From: Entamoeba invadens IP1 | Lineage: Eukaryota; Evosea; Mastigamoebida; Endamoebidae | Direction of reading: 5' to 3' | Assembly: GCF_000330505.1 (NCBI RefSeq) | Contig: NW_004440415.1 | Location: 15,050 to 33,086, forward strand | Length of the DNA stretch: 18,037 nt | Part shown: positions 1 through 8,799 of the stretch, piece by piece | How the letters are laid out: each line of letters begins with the position of its first letter | How positions within the stretch are numbered: position 1 is the first letter of the stretch | Translations under genes and position numbers: made by a program | The notes under the pieces: generated by a model | The model's input: the letters and a program-made list of their open reading frames with translations, nothing else | Told to the model about the DNA's origin: nothing | The model's database searches: none

Positions 1-82
1 CCTGGCTGGTGTCTGCATGTGTCGAAAATATCTGTGACTTTCTTGCTGAAATTGTTAAGTTTTGTGGTATCAATTCTGTCAT

Positions 83-118
83 CACACCAATCACAAGCGT
101 GCTCTTGTGATTGGTGTG
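83..118. repeat. Perfect 15-bp inverted repeat (hairpin), 6-base loop
   Basis: The arm at 83-97 is the exact reverse complement of the arm at 104-118, with loop CGTGCT at 98-103. There is no T-tract after it and no gene just upstream, so a terminator role is not supported. It could be the core of a small palindromic element or a recombination or cruciform site. The function is unknown. Confidence 0.85.
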
Positions 119-340
119 TGGAAGTCGGTGCATTTTTTATTATCATTTAAAGTTTAATATTTTTTGAAGAGCATTTTCTGCTTTTCTTTTGTTATCTTTT
201 TTGAATTTATTTTTGTTTGATAATTTTTCTCTTTTTAAGTTTTTATTACCAAGTCTTTACTCTTTTAAAATAAAAACAAATATGCAATTGACATTATTTT
301 TGCGGGTTTTGGTGCTAAATATGTGGGAAATCATAATATT

Positions 341-422
341 CCATCGGTGTGTAGGTCACTTTTGATTGGTCAAAACCACACACAGATAGAGTCACACACG
401 GATGGAATCACACACTGATAGA
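341..422. repeat. 16-bp tandem repeat (3 units) with an inverted partner
   Basis: Three degenerate 16-bp units lie head to tail at 375-390, 391-406 and 407-422, each with the pattern YCACACAC followed by GATRGA. A partly matching inverted copy (CCATCGGTGTGT) sits at 341-352, so the array looks like one end of an inverted structure. No gene is attached. It may be subterminal sequence of a decayed DNA element, but that is only inference. Confidence 0.6.
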
Positions 423-454
423 ATTTCTACTGTATATAAAGTCAGTCTTTTAAT

Positions 455-597
455 GTTATCTAGTGGACAAAAAATACCTTCGTTTTTGTCTAAACATCGG
501 GGATTAGGTAAACGTGAAAACCCCCGAAACAATTGGGATGGATTTTTGGGACTGCTCCCCGAATTACATTTTTATGGTCCAAAAGGCACCAGATAAC
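455..597. repeat. Short inverted repeat bounding about 143 bp
   Basis: GTTATCTAGTG at 455-465 is inverted, with one mismatch, at 587-597 (CACCAGATAAC). The interior is relatively G+C-rich for this window and encodes nothing recognisable. It could be a MITE-sized remnant, but no clear target-site duplication flanks it, so confidence is low. Confidence 0.3.
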
Positions 598-971
598 GTT
601 AAAAAACAGACTGTAAGATAAAACTTAAATTATACTTATTTATTGTTTTTTGTTTTTTAAATTTTTGGGGTATTGGGATAAAAACAAAAATAGCAACAAA
701 GAATAAAAACGCACTTTTAAACAATATAAACGAAAAATCCCGAAAAATAAGATAAAAATATAAAAAAGACGGGTGAACAACGTTGTAGGTGTATACAAAA
801 TTTTCGGATACAGTGTAATCATTAATAAATTCAATTATTCTTAACTTACAAGAAATAATAAGTCCAAAAGGTCTATTTTTATTTATTCATAACCAAATAA
901 CTTATTATTTTTAACAGTTTTATTTATGTATATAAGTCAAATTGTTTGTTGTTAATTTTTTGTTATATCTA

Positions 972-1762
972 CAGATAGAAGAATTATAAGTTGTCATAGA
1001 AAAAGTGGTTGTCATGAAAATAATGTTATTAAAAACAAAAAAATCAATTGTTTTCTCAAAAATTTTCGCAGTGTATTGAGTAAGTCGATTATCAAATGAA
1101 ATAGATATTAAATAATTTGTTTTATGTATTATTTAAGGCATTAAACAAATGTTAATAATGTTAATATTTTGAACTTTTAACAATAATAAAAATTATGTAT
1201 TTAAAAAAGACTTATTAAATGACGTATATTTGTGTTTTTTGGTGAACCCAACTACAGTAGGAGATATAGACAATGAAAACAATAACCAGCACAAATTGTT
1301 TGGTTAATTTGAACACAATAACAGTTTTCATAACGAAATGACATATTTGTAATATAACGTCATATTACACGTTGTTTATCAATGAATGCCTTATGATTAA
1401 TTATTCATTTTCAACGTTATTAATATACAAACTTGATATGATTATTGCTTGTTAAATTTACACATCCCCAATTTATTCATAATAAATTGCACATCCCCAA
1501 CATCAGTTCATTTTATACCGTGAGGACAAGGTACAGTCAATTTTAATTTTGAAAATGAGTAAATTTTTTTGTGGTTTTTCTGTTTTTGTATAAAAATAGT
1601 ATTTTTTAAATTTTTCATCCTTTTGACAACCACTTTCTGAAAAATCAATCCAAACTACCACGGCTTTCAAGTAAATTTACTTGTTAAACAAATTTATAAT
1701 TATTAAAAATAAATATATAAAAATACTTTTTTATCCTTTTGACAACTACTTTTTTGCATCTG
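972..1762. mobile_element. Probable non-autonomous Tc1/mariner-type element, TA target site
   Basis: Both ends begin with CAGAT next to a TA dinucleotide (TA at 970-971 and at 1763-1764), the target preference of Tc1/mariner elements. Inside each end lie inverted copies of GTTGTCA at similar offsets: 990-996 and 1008-1014 on the left, and complementary TGACAAC at 1740-1746 and 1624-1630 on the right. A 13-bp perfect inverted pair (1002-1014 and 1624-1636) supports the pairing. No transposase frame exists in the roughly 790 bp, so it would depend on an enzyme made elsewhere. The outer TIR match is imperfect, so the exact boundaries are inferred. Confidence 0.5.
1461..1499. repeat. Perfect palindrome between two direct decamers
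   Basis: CACATCCCCA occurs at 1461-1470 and again at 1490-1499. Between and overlapping them is a 9-bp perfect palindrome, arms 1469-1477 and 1481-1489, with loop CAT. The structure lies inside the putative Tc1/mariner-type element. It is laid out like a protein-binding or recombination site, but no function can be assigned. Confidence 0.7.
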
Positions 1763-1907
1763 TAATTGGTTTTGACTCAACGTGGTTTTTCTATAAATAT
1801 AGTTTAATTAATAAAATAACAATTAAATGTATTAATTAAATCAAGTTTTAAAAAAGATCAAAGGAGTGGAGTTTAAAAAACACAAACCAATCAAATTCAA
1901 TTAATTG

Positions 1908-2486
1908 ATGTTAAAAAAAGCAACAAAGAAGACCACAATTGCTGTTTTTGGATTTGGCTCTGTCGGAAAGTCCTCTATTACCTTCCGGTTGGTGTCCGAT
2001 TTTTTTGTTCAGTCTTACGACCCAACCATAGAAGACAGCTATTTTGTCACAATGAAAGTTGATGGCAAATCCTATGATTTGTATATATTAGACACAGCCA
2101 GATCGAAAGAATATTCTACAATTCGTGACGTTTACACACGTAACGTTGATGGTTTTTAGTTGTCTATTCAATCACAGATAGGGTTTCATTTGACGAACTT
2201 GATTATTACAGAAAAAATCTACACAACACTACTTAAATCAAATAATGGACACATTCCAATCGTTTTGTGTGGTAATAAAAGTGATTTAAAAAGTGTAAGA
2301 AGTGTGTCTGTTGAAGAAGGCGAAAAACTTGCTGAAGAGTGGCGTGTCTCTTTTTATGAAACATCTGCAAAAAATAAAATAAATATAAACAAAGTTTTTA
2401 TGGAATAGGTCAGTGATATTGTAAGAACAAAATACGAACAAAAACAAGTTGATGACAAATATAACAAAACACGTGTCGTAGTTTAG
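1908..2486 (+). pseudogene. Decayed Ras/Rap-like small GTPase
   Basis: The ATG at 1908 opens a Ras-family fold: P-loop GFGSVGKSS, effector loop YDPTIEDSY, then DTARSKEY where the switch II motif DTAGQEEY is expected (Gly to Arg, Gln to Ser), later GNKSD (G4) and ETSAK (G5). Such proteins normally switch between GTP and GDP at membranes. The frame is broken: TAG at 2157-2159 follows a run of five T, where one more T would continue into VVYSITDRVSFDELDYY in another frame, and the original frame resumes near 2222-2234 as KSNNGHIPIVLCGNKSD. A further in-frame TAG lies at 2406-2408, and the frame finally ends at 2484-2486. The last four residues are RVVV where a prenylated CaaX box such as CVVV would be expected (CGT for TGT at 2472-2474). 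Several independent hits argue for a real pseudogene, although the T-run change alone could be a sequencing error. Confidence 0.85.
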
Positions 2487-3954
2487 TTAAATAAAATTGT
2501 GTGTAAATTTTACATGTTGTTTTTAATATGTTTGTATTTATAAACATTATAAATTGCTCTGTTGTAAATTATATTATCAAAAAGAAAATGGTTTTTGTAT
2601 TTTATTATTATTAAAAAATGATATTTATTTTAAAATGTAATTTTTGACAAGCGTTTCCAAAATAATTATTGCCGAAAATGTGGTATTATAACGTACGAAT
2701 TTTTAAGAGAATATGTACATTTTGGTTATGAAATGGTGACGTGGGTAATTAGCATTGTGATTTTGGAAACCTCTGATTTTTGAATGAATATGTTATTAAC
2801 TTAATGGAAATAATAAATTTAAAAGGATATTGTAATTATTATTTAAACCAAAATAATTTATAACACAACCAATAACATAAATTGGGTTTAGACAATTTAA
2901 TTAATTATTTTAAAACAATTAAAAATGATAAATACAGTTGATTTGGTGATTAATAAAAATATGATATCAAGAAACTTGTACAAACAATCTGAGTTGATAA
3001 AATCATTTTTTGGTTTTGGACATTTGTACTATTCAACGTTTTTAATACACTCGTTTATAAAGTAAAATGACGTTCACTCAACTAAAGCCATTTTATTTGA
3101 CCAACATTTACTCGATGACAGAACATAGATTCAATGTTTGAGTCTGTCAATCATGTTGTACTTTTCTTTATGTTTTATTTCGTTGTTACCAATTTCATCA
3201 CTTAAAAATCAAGATGTATGTTTTCAAATTTCTTATTTGAATATAACTTTATATGATAAAAATGTTCACCCAACCATTGTTTGTAACAACAGCTTTCTTT
3301 TTTATATTGTTACACACAATGTATTTGTATAATAGAATAAATTGATCAAACTGCCCGAGTTTATTTTGATAGAATAACAAAGATTTATTTATAAACAATA
3401 ATTTATAAAAAACTATATTACAAATAAATAAAACAAGTTAATATTATAAATATAGTTTATGGACTGACTTTATTATATTGTTTAAAAATTAAAAATTGAA
3501 TTTATGTATCAAACATAAAGCATTGTAGTAGTACTGATAATTACAAGATTTGCAAACTTAAATGTAATTTTAATATAAAATTAAATATACATATAGATAC
3601 ATGAATGTATTTAATGTAATAATTAATAAGTAAACAACAGTTTATATTCTTAATGATTTACTTCAAACACCCAGAAGTGGCACGTTTAAAAAGCGGGTTC
3701 TCTCGGGAGCAAAATTGTTTTAGTTTATCAAATAAATAATACCGATTTATAATAAACAGATATTATTGGTTTAATAATAATGTTATTCCAGTCTAAAAAA
3801 CCAAAATTAATATTGTATTTAATTTTGAAAAGTTAGATTGTGGTTATATATTATTTTAATATTATTTAATTATACATTATAAATTAATCGAGTTTGATAT
3901 ATTTTATAATATATTATTAAATGTAAAAATATAATTAACAAATAAGTAAATAAT
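2487..3954. other. Gene-free A+T-rich intergenic stretch
   Basis: No gene is supported. An 11-bp inverted repeat (GTTTCCAAAAT at 2653-2663, complement at 2760-2770) spans about 118 bp. A short frame from ATG 3153 to 3332 would give 59 residues with a hydrophobic start, and an ATG at 3067 begins a 24-codon frame, but neither has a recognisable domain. A small island of higher G+C occurs around 3670-3712 with no tRNA-like or other fold I can confirm. Confidence 0.55.
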
Positions 3955-5003
3955 TTAATTATCTAACTCGTTTTCGATGAATAACTTGGTTTGATTATAA
4001 TTTATCTTAATCATTAAATGTGATATTATTCTGATATTTATATCCAATATATATATATCTTTGTTGATATTTATCACTTTAGATGGTATTGTAATACTTT
4101 GTAAATTATAGCATGCAAAGAAACAACCTATACCAATTGAAGTCACACTTGATGGTATTATAACATTATCTAGATTAAAGCACATAAAGAAACAATCATC
4201 GCCAATTGAGATGACACTTGATGGTATTTTAACACTTGTTAAACTGCTGCATTTATAAAAACAATTACAACCAATTGATATAACACTCGATGGTATTGTA
4301 ACTTTACTTAAATTCAAGCATTCATAAAAACAATAATTGCTTATTGATGTAACACTTGGTGGTATTTTTAAATTCCTCAGATTACAGCAATTACTAAAAC
4401 ATTTATTGCCGATAGATGTCACACTCGATGGTATTGTGATACTACTTAAATCGTAACAATTATAAAAACAACAATCTCCAATTGATCTCACATTTGATGG
4501 TATTATCAAACTGGTCAAACTGTGGCATTGATTAAAACATTTAAAACCAATTGTTGTCACATTCAATGGTTAGTTATGACCAAATTGTTTTCTGTTGTTT
4601 TTGGTGTATATAATATTTTTAAACTTGATGTTTTGACTTATGTTTTCATCATTAATAGTAACATAATCAACATCAAACCATACTATAATTTGATAAAACA
4701 TCCGCTTAGGCACATATACTCTGTTTTTGTTAACATCTTCATACATTCATTGTTTACATGGTTTTTATTGAATATAATCAGAAATCCATCGAAAAAGCCT
4801 TCATCGTCTATATCCCACAAATGAAGTGTCTCAATGTTTGGGAAGTATCCAAGTGTTTTTGAATTCAACGTTATTGGGTTGAAGTGGAATTTGTCCGTAT
4901 TACCACGGAACTTTTTGCATACCAATTCTAAATTGATGAAGTCGTTAATTGTTTTAAAGTATTTCGAAACGATCATAGCATGATAGCTGCCAAGTGTAGA
5001 CAT
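3955..5003 (-). pseudogene. Broken BspA-like leucine-rich repeat protein with F-box-like N-terminus
   Basis: Transcription runs leftward from the ATG at 5003. The first 75 or so codons match the N-terminus of the intact gene at 13003 almost residue for residue (SKYFKTINDFINLELVCKKF, then IETLHLWDIDDEGFFDGF), a region resembling the degenerate F-box of Entamoeba BspA-type LRR proteins. The frame is lost near 4740. In the next frame the text continues (IVWFDVDYVTIND, then IIYTKNNRKQFGHN) in step with the paralogue, until an in-frame TAA at 4570-4572. Below it are about seven 23-residue repeats of the form IPSSVTSIGxxCFxxCxxLxx down to the stop at 3955. This repeat is known from BspA and Treponema LRR proteins and from large Entamoeba families thought to act at the cell surface or in protein binding. 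Two lesions make it a pseudogene unless they are sequence errors. Confidence 0.88.
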
Positions 5004-5415
5004 TTTATATTTTACAGTTCTTATGTTATTTAAATATTTACTACTTTTTGTGAAAAAATAATAACAAAATACGTTAATATATCTAGTTTTGACACATTTC
5101 CAAAATATTTAGTCATCATTTTTATAGTTATAATCATATTAATGTTTTTTATTGTTTGATTGTGGTTGTTTATAAAAATATTCGAACTTACATTCTAAAC
5201 AAAACATTAAAGATTATAAAAAAAATATTTCATTTTTTTTAATAATAAATCGTTATATCTTAAATAAAATCGTCTAATAGAAAAGTTATTTATTATTTTG
5301 AACATTTGTTTTTATATTTAACCTTAGTAATATATAACCGATTGAATTGAATTAATATTTCAATTTCAAAAAAATATTGTTATTTCTTAAAAATAAATAA
5401 TACAACAAGTCACCA
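5004..5415. other. A+T-rich spacer between LRR pseudogene and HSP70 relic
   Basis: Apart from the promoter boxes I see no gene. Upstream HSP70 sequence (the first nucleotide-binding motif) would be expected here if the relic were longer, but none can be read in any frame, so the gene was probably truncated or has decayed beyond recognition. Confidence 0.5.
5017..5036 (-). promoter_or_regulatory. Core promoter boxes of the minus-strand LRR gene
   Basis: Reading leftward, TATTTAAA at 5036-5029 lies about 25 bases before the ATG at 5003, followed by GAAC at 5020-5017. This order and spacing agree with the tripartite Entamoeba core promoter (TATA-like box, GAAC element, start site) described in E. 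histolytica. The same TATTTAAA box precedes the intact paralogue. Confidence 0.5.
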
Positions 5416-5580
5416 ATGAAAGATAAATAAAAAACTTTCAAATTACTTTAAAAAATCTCATCATTGGTGTTGACAAATACCAAAAAGACAACCATATCAA
5501 TTGTTGCAAAAAAGTTAAAAAAGCAATCATGCGTTTTGCTTACTTCAACAACCCACACTACAATCAACAAAAAATGCAAC
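5416..5580 (+). pseudogene. HSP70 relic, part 1 (upstream of the Mutator insertion)
   Basis: In pieces the translation reads KISSLVLTNTKKTTISIVAK, then in another frame VKKAIMRFAYFNNPHYNQQ. This follows the HSP70 ATPase-domain order EEISSMVLTKMKE...VKKAVITVPAYFNDAQRQ. There are in-frame stops at the TAA codons near 5428 and 5449 and a frameshift near 5508. The reading breaks off exactly at the 9-bp target duplication of the Mutator-like element and resumes on its far side at 8368. HSP70 chaperones use ATP to bind and release unfolded proteins. This remnant covers only the middle of the ATPase domain and cannot be functional. Confidence 0.8.
5572..5580. repeat. 9-bp target-site duplication, left copy
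   Basis: AAATGCAAC here is repeated exactly at 8368-8376, immediately outside the two TIRs. Nine base pairs is the usual duplication length of Mutator-like transposons. Confidence 0.9.
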
Positions 5581-5708
5581 GATTCATCAAAAAACAGCGT
5601 TCACAAAACAGTGTTTACAATTTAGCGTTGAAAATTCAATTGTTCTTTCATACTAATTTAGCGTTCATATTTTAGCGTTAACAATTTAGTGTTTATAAAA
5701 TAGCGTTG

Positions 5709-5785
<77 letters not shown>

Positions 5786-5800
5786 GTTATATACAAACAA
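5581..5800 (+). repeat. Left TIR of the MULE, with 14-bp-phased heptamers
   Basis: It contains seven copies of YAGYGTT starting at 5595, 5609, 5623, 5659, 5673, 5687 and 5701. Steps are 14 bp, except one of 36 bp between the third and fourth. The TIR is then interrupted by a 72-base TA run and resumes as AATGTTATATACAAACAA to about 5800. Arrays of this kind in transposon ends usually bind the transposase, which is inference here. Confidence 0.9.
5712..5783. repeat. (TA)n microsatellite, 72 bases
   Basis: An uninterrupted TA dinucleotide run lies inside the left TIR. The matching place in the right TIR (8225-8236) has only 12 bases, so the run has expanded on one side or contracted on the other since the two TIRs were alike. 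Confidence 0.95.
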
Positions 5801-6073
5801 TTAATAAAATTTTGATTGTATAAAGTAATATAATAATAAAATATAATCACAAATACGATGATGATAGTAATATGGTTATAATATTTGGTAATTAATTTAA
5901 GTAACATATTTATACTTTTATTGATTAAATGTTTTTAATTAATATTTAACCAGTTTAAATATAATATTATTTAATAAACAGTTAAGTAAAATTTTATATT
6001 ACAAATTTATAAAAAATTACAATATATTTTGAACTTATGATTTAAACCCTAAATACTCATTATTTGTAATTCT

Positions 6074-8075
6074 ATGGAACAAAATGTCAAGAGGTCCAAT
6101 TTTGTTGTCGAAATTCCAGTTCAAAAAAGAGACATCCCTCCATTTATTATGAAAATCACAAATTTAAAGAATTGAACGATAAAGCAGTTTTAAATTACAA
6201 AATGTTACACCCCGACGTCTTTTCAATTTTTGAATGTATTCATGCTTCGAATGGATGTAAATGTCGTTTTGTATTATTGGATAACAAACAAGGAAAACTT
6301 ATTTACACTCATTCTGAAGACCAATTACACCAAAATGATATTTACACGTGGAAAAAGTTCGAAGTTAAAACAGTCGTGATTTCTTTAATTTCTTCTTCTC
6401 CTTCAATGTCTCCCGATCAAATGGTTTCATCTATTATTTGCGCACCATCTTTTAAAATTGATAATTACACTCCAACAATTCAATATATAAAGCAACAAAT
6501 AGATTTAATTAAAAGGAAAATGTACGGTACATTACCAAAAAGCATCAAAGAATTGACTTTTCAAGGGATATATTCCAAAACTGTTTCTGGATCACAATTT
6601 GTTCAAGACAAAATAATATACAAAGATGAAAATGGTGATGACCGTACAATGTTTATGTTTTTTCTTTACTTCAACTTGAAATTCTAAAAAACAACCAGGC
6701 CGTTTTGGGAGATGGAACTTTTCAATGTGTACCTTTAATGTTTTCACAATTATACACACTCCATTCTATTATTGATGGATTTGTTTTTCCGTCTTGTTTT
6801 GTTTTAATGGAAAAAAGAACAGAATGTGCATATACATCACTTTTTACAAATTTAAAAGTAAAACAAGGAGTGATAATAACAAAGTTTATGTCAGATTTTG
6901 AGTTGTCTTGTAGAAATGCAATAATTATGGTTTATAAAGAAGTTACCTTGCTTGGCTGTTGGTTCCACTTTAAACAGGCCATTTTTAAAAAGGTCAGTAA
7001 GTTGGGACTTTCCAAAATTTACACAATAGAAACAAAAGTCAACACGTTTATAAGATCTCTTTTCGCTTTACCATTTCTTAGGCCACAAGAAATTGTCGAA
7101 ACTGTTCAAGAACTATTTGAAACCATCGATACAATTGACACTTCAGAAGTAAATAAAGACAAATTGAAATTATTGATGACTTATTTTAACAAAGTGTGGA
7201 TTGTACGTTATCCCCCACCCGAATGGAACCAAAGTTTGGATTTGTTGATGAAAACGAACAATTGGAGTGAATCATTTCATTCTTCATTTTCTCGAAAATT
7301 TTACAGAACACACCCAAACGCATTTGTTTTAGTTGAAAAACTTAAAGAAGTTGAAAGAAAAGTTGAAGTTGACTTTAATTCATTTATTAATGGAAAACTT
7401 AAAAAACAAACCAATAATTACTATAATAAATACAACGAAGAATTATCAGAATTGCTCACCAAAAGAATGAATTTGTTTGGAAATAATAAATTATTATTTT
7501 TAGAAAAAGTGGCAACAATTCCTTTAAAAATCATTATTTCGTTAAAAAAAGATATGGTTAACCAGAAAGTTGATGTAATCGACGATGTACAAAACGTTCT
7601 CAATGAAACCTCAATACGTGATGTCGAAGAAATTGATTCATTAATATCAGATGTAGTTGATGAACCCGATTTCAAAATGGGAATATTCAATCATTCCAAC
7701 ATTGAAATTACAGAATGTTCAAAAGAAAAACAATTTAATAAAATGAAAATATTAACAAAAATGAAAATTAAAAAACGCATTCAAGAAATCCAAAAAATAA
7801 CACACAATTCTCAAAAACCAAGAAAAAGAATAACTGTTAAATTAAATAGTAAAGACATCGAAAATATCGTAAGTGAACTTGATAACATTTCAGGAATCCC
7901 TTTCATTCAAACAATGGAATCATCTACAGTTCATTTTAATAAGGAATGTCAAACAATAGAAAGTTCTTCGTTGATAAACAGTTCCGTGACTAACATGGAT
8001 GATAGTAAAAGTGAGTTATCAAGTAAGAAAAAAAGAAAAACTACAATAATTGGAAAACTAAGAAAAATGACTTAA
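6074..8075 (+). pseudogene. Mutator-like (MULE) transposase, frameshifted
   Basis: The ATG at 6074 starts SNFVVEIPVQKRDIPPF. This frame stops at a TGA near 6173, while the next frame carries on from about there (LNDKAVLNYKMLHPDVFSIF, then a Cys/His region CKCRF...THSEDQLH resembling the FLYWCH-type zinc domain of MULEs). A second shift near 6660-6670 moves to the frame containing LEILKNNQAVLGDGTFQCVP. That frame holds the MULE catalytic core: Asp of DGTF (6711-6713), Asp of MSDFE (6894-6896), the CxxH motif GCWFHF (Cys 6957, His 6966), and a candidate catalytic Glu in NNWSESFH (7269-7271). A Lys/Ser-rich tail ends at 8075. The enzyme would cut and rejoin element ends in the nucleus. All key residues remain, so two single-base changes alone inactivate it, and sequence errors cannot be excluded. 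Confidence 0.88.
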
Positions 8076-8207
8076 AAGAAGAAAAAAGATAATTAATTGC
8101 GTACTTGTTTTTTAATTTAAAATGTATAGATTTTATTAAATTGGTTACTGTTTATAACAACAAACAAATCATCTTATATTACAAATTATTTTATGTTTGT
8201 TTATAAT

Positions 8208-8367
8208 TTGTTTGTATATAACATTATATATATATAATTCAACGCTATTTTATAAACACTAAATTGTTAACGCTAAAATATGAACGCTAAATTAGTATGA
8301 AAGAACAATTGAATTTTCAACGCTAAATTGTAAACACTGTTTTGTGAACGCTGTTTTTTGATTTACC
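8208..8367 (-). repeat. Right TIR of the MULE
   Basis: It is the reverse complement of the left TIR, with the same seven heptamers (as AACRCTR) in the same phasing and a TA run of only 12 bases at 8225-8236. Similarity ends inward at about 8208. Confidence 0.92.
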
Positions 8368-8376
8368 AAATGCAAC
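8368..8376. repeat. 9-bp target-site duplication, right copy
   Basis: An exact copy of AAATGCAAC at 5572-5580. HSP70-like reading resumes here. Confidence 0.9.
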
Positions 8377-8799
8377 ACAATAGTAAGGATTAATGTGATT
8401 TGAATAGTCAAAGAATTAACAGCAGCAATTGTTTTATATTTATTGGACAAGAAAAAGAAAGAATGTGTTGATTATTGATCTCGGATGTGTAACTTTTGAT
8501 GTGTAGTCATCAATTATTAACAACGAAGTGTTCGAGTTGAAGGCGACTTATTGCAACTAACTTTAAAGAAGACTCTGACAACACAATAGTCAACCCCTTT
8601 ATTGCAAAGTTCAAAAAGATATACAAAAAACATCTCAATCAATGCTTGTGGTGTGAAAAAACTGAAAATGTTAAAAAAGAAAAATGGTAAAAACTATCAT
8701 TTGCAACAAAAACAAACATTGAGGTTGATCAATTGTATGATAGTATTGAATAATACATTGACTTTAACTAAAATAAATGAAGTTGCTGATAACATTTAA
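8377..8799 (+). pseudogene. HSP70 relic, part 2 (downstream of the Mutator insertion)
   Basis: Translation in changing frames follows HSP70 in order. ELTAAIVLYLLDKKKK at 8413-8460 corresponds to EPTAAAIAYGLDKK. LIIDLGCVTFDV around 8477-8503 corresponds to the phosphate-2 motif LIFDLGGGTFDVS, with two glycines replaced. EVFELKATYCN is followed by FKEDSDNTIVNPFIAKFKK (8560-8620) and then SFATKTNIEVDQLYDSIE (8698-8750). Stops and frameshifts occur throughout, so it is long dead. The C-terminal substrate-binding domain is absent. The last HSP70-like residues (KINEVADNI) end at 8799, right at a TTAA that is a candidate piggyBac target site. HSP70 fragments and pseudogenes are common in Entamoeba genomes. 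Confidence 0.85.

Larger units (their letters stand above)
1..971. other. Gene-free A+T-rich stretch
   Basis: I find no supportable gene here. Open frames at 402-596 and on the minus strand at 640-834 begin at non-ATG codons or read as simple A+T-driven translations, with no recognisable domain. The part to about 600 is richer in G+C than the rest and holds three structured features listed separately: a hairpin, a 16-bp tandem repeat and an 11-bp inverted repeat. From about 600 to 970 only A/T-rich sequence with short homopolymers is seen. Confidence 0.6.
5581..8367 (+). mobile_element. Complete Mutator-like element (MULE), 2787 bp
   Basis: The element has long terminal inverted repeats, a 9-bp target duplication on both sides and one degenerate MULE transposase gene oriented left to right. 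After five outermost positions that only partly match, the TIRs are identical from 5586 (paired with 8362) into the internal TA run, about 125 bp without a difference. Such identity suggests a fairly recent insertion or gene conversion, even though the transposase frame is broken. The copy therefore may have been moved by an enzyme supplied by another copy. It interrupts an HSP70 relic. Confidence 0.93.

Noticed and set aside
402..596. 64-residue open frame in the first kilobase
   Set aside because: It starts at a non-ATG codon, overlaps tandem and inverted repeats, and has no recognisable domain.
3153..3332. Small ORF with a hydrophobic start that could be a secreted peptide
   Set aside because: At 59 codons of A/T-driven composition with no family match and no clear promoter box, chance is as likely.
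3670..3712. Possible tRNA with a T-arm-like GGTTC
   Set aside because: The bases after GGTTC do not fit the T-loop consensus, and no acceptor or anticodon stem can be drawn.
4522..4824. Plus-strand 100-codon frame
   Set aside because: It is antisense to the LRR pseudogene, whose paralogue confirms the minus-strand reading.
5686..5907. Minus-strand open frame of Tyr-Ile repeats
   Set aside because: It is the translation of the (TA)n run in the MULE TIR, not a gene.
5416..8799. CRISPR array, phage or bacterial operon content
   Set aside because: No spaced identical repeats with unique spacers, no bacterial ribosome sites or operon layout; the repeats present are transposon ends.
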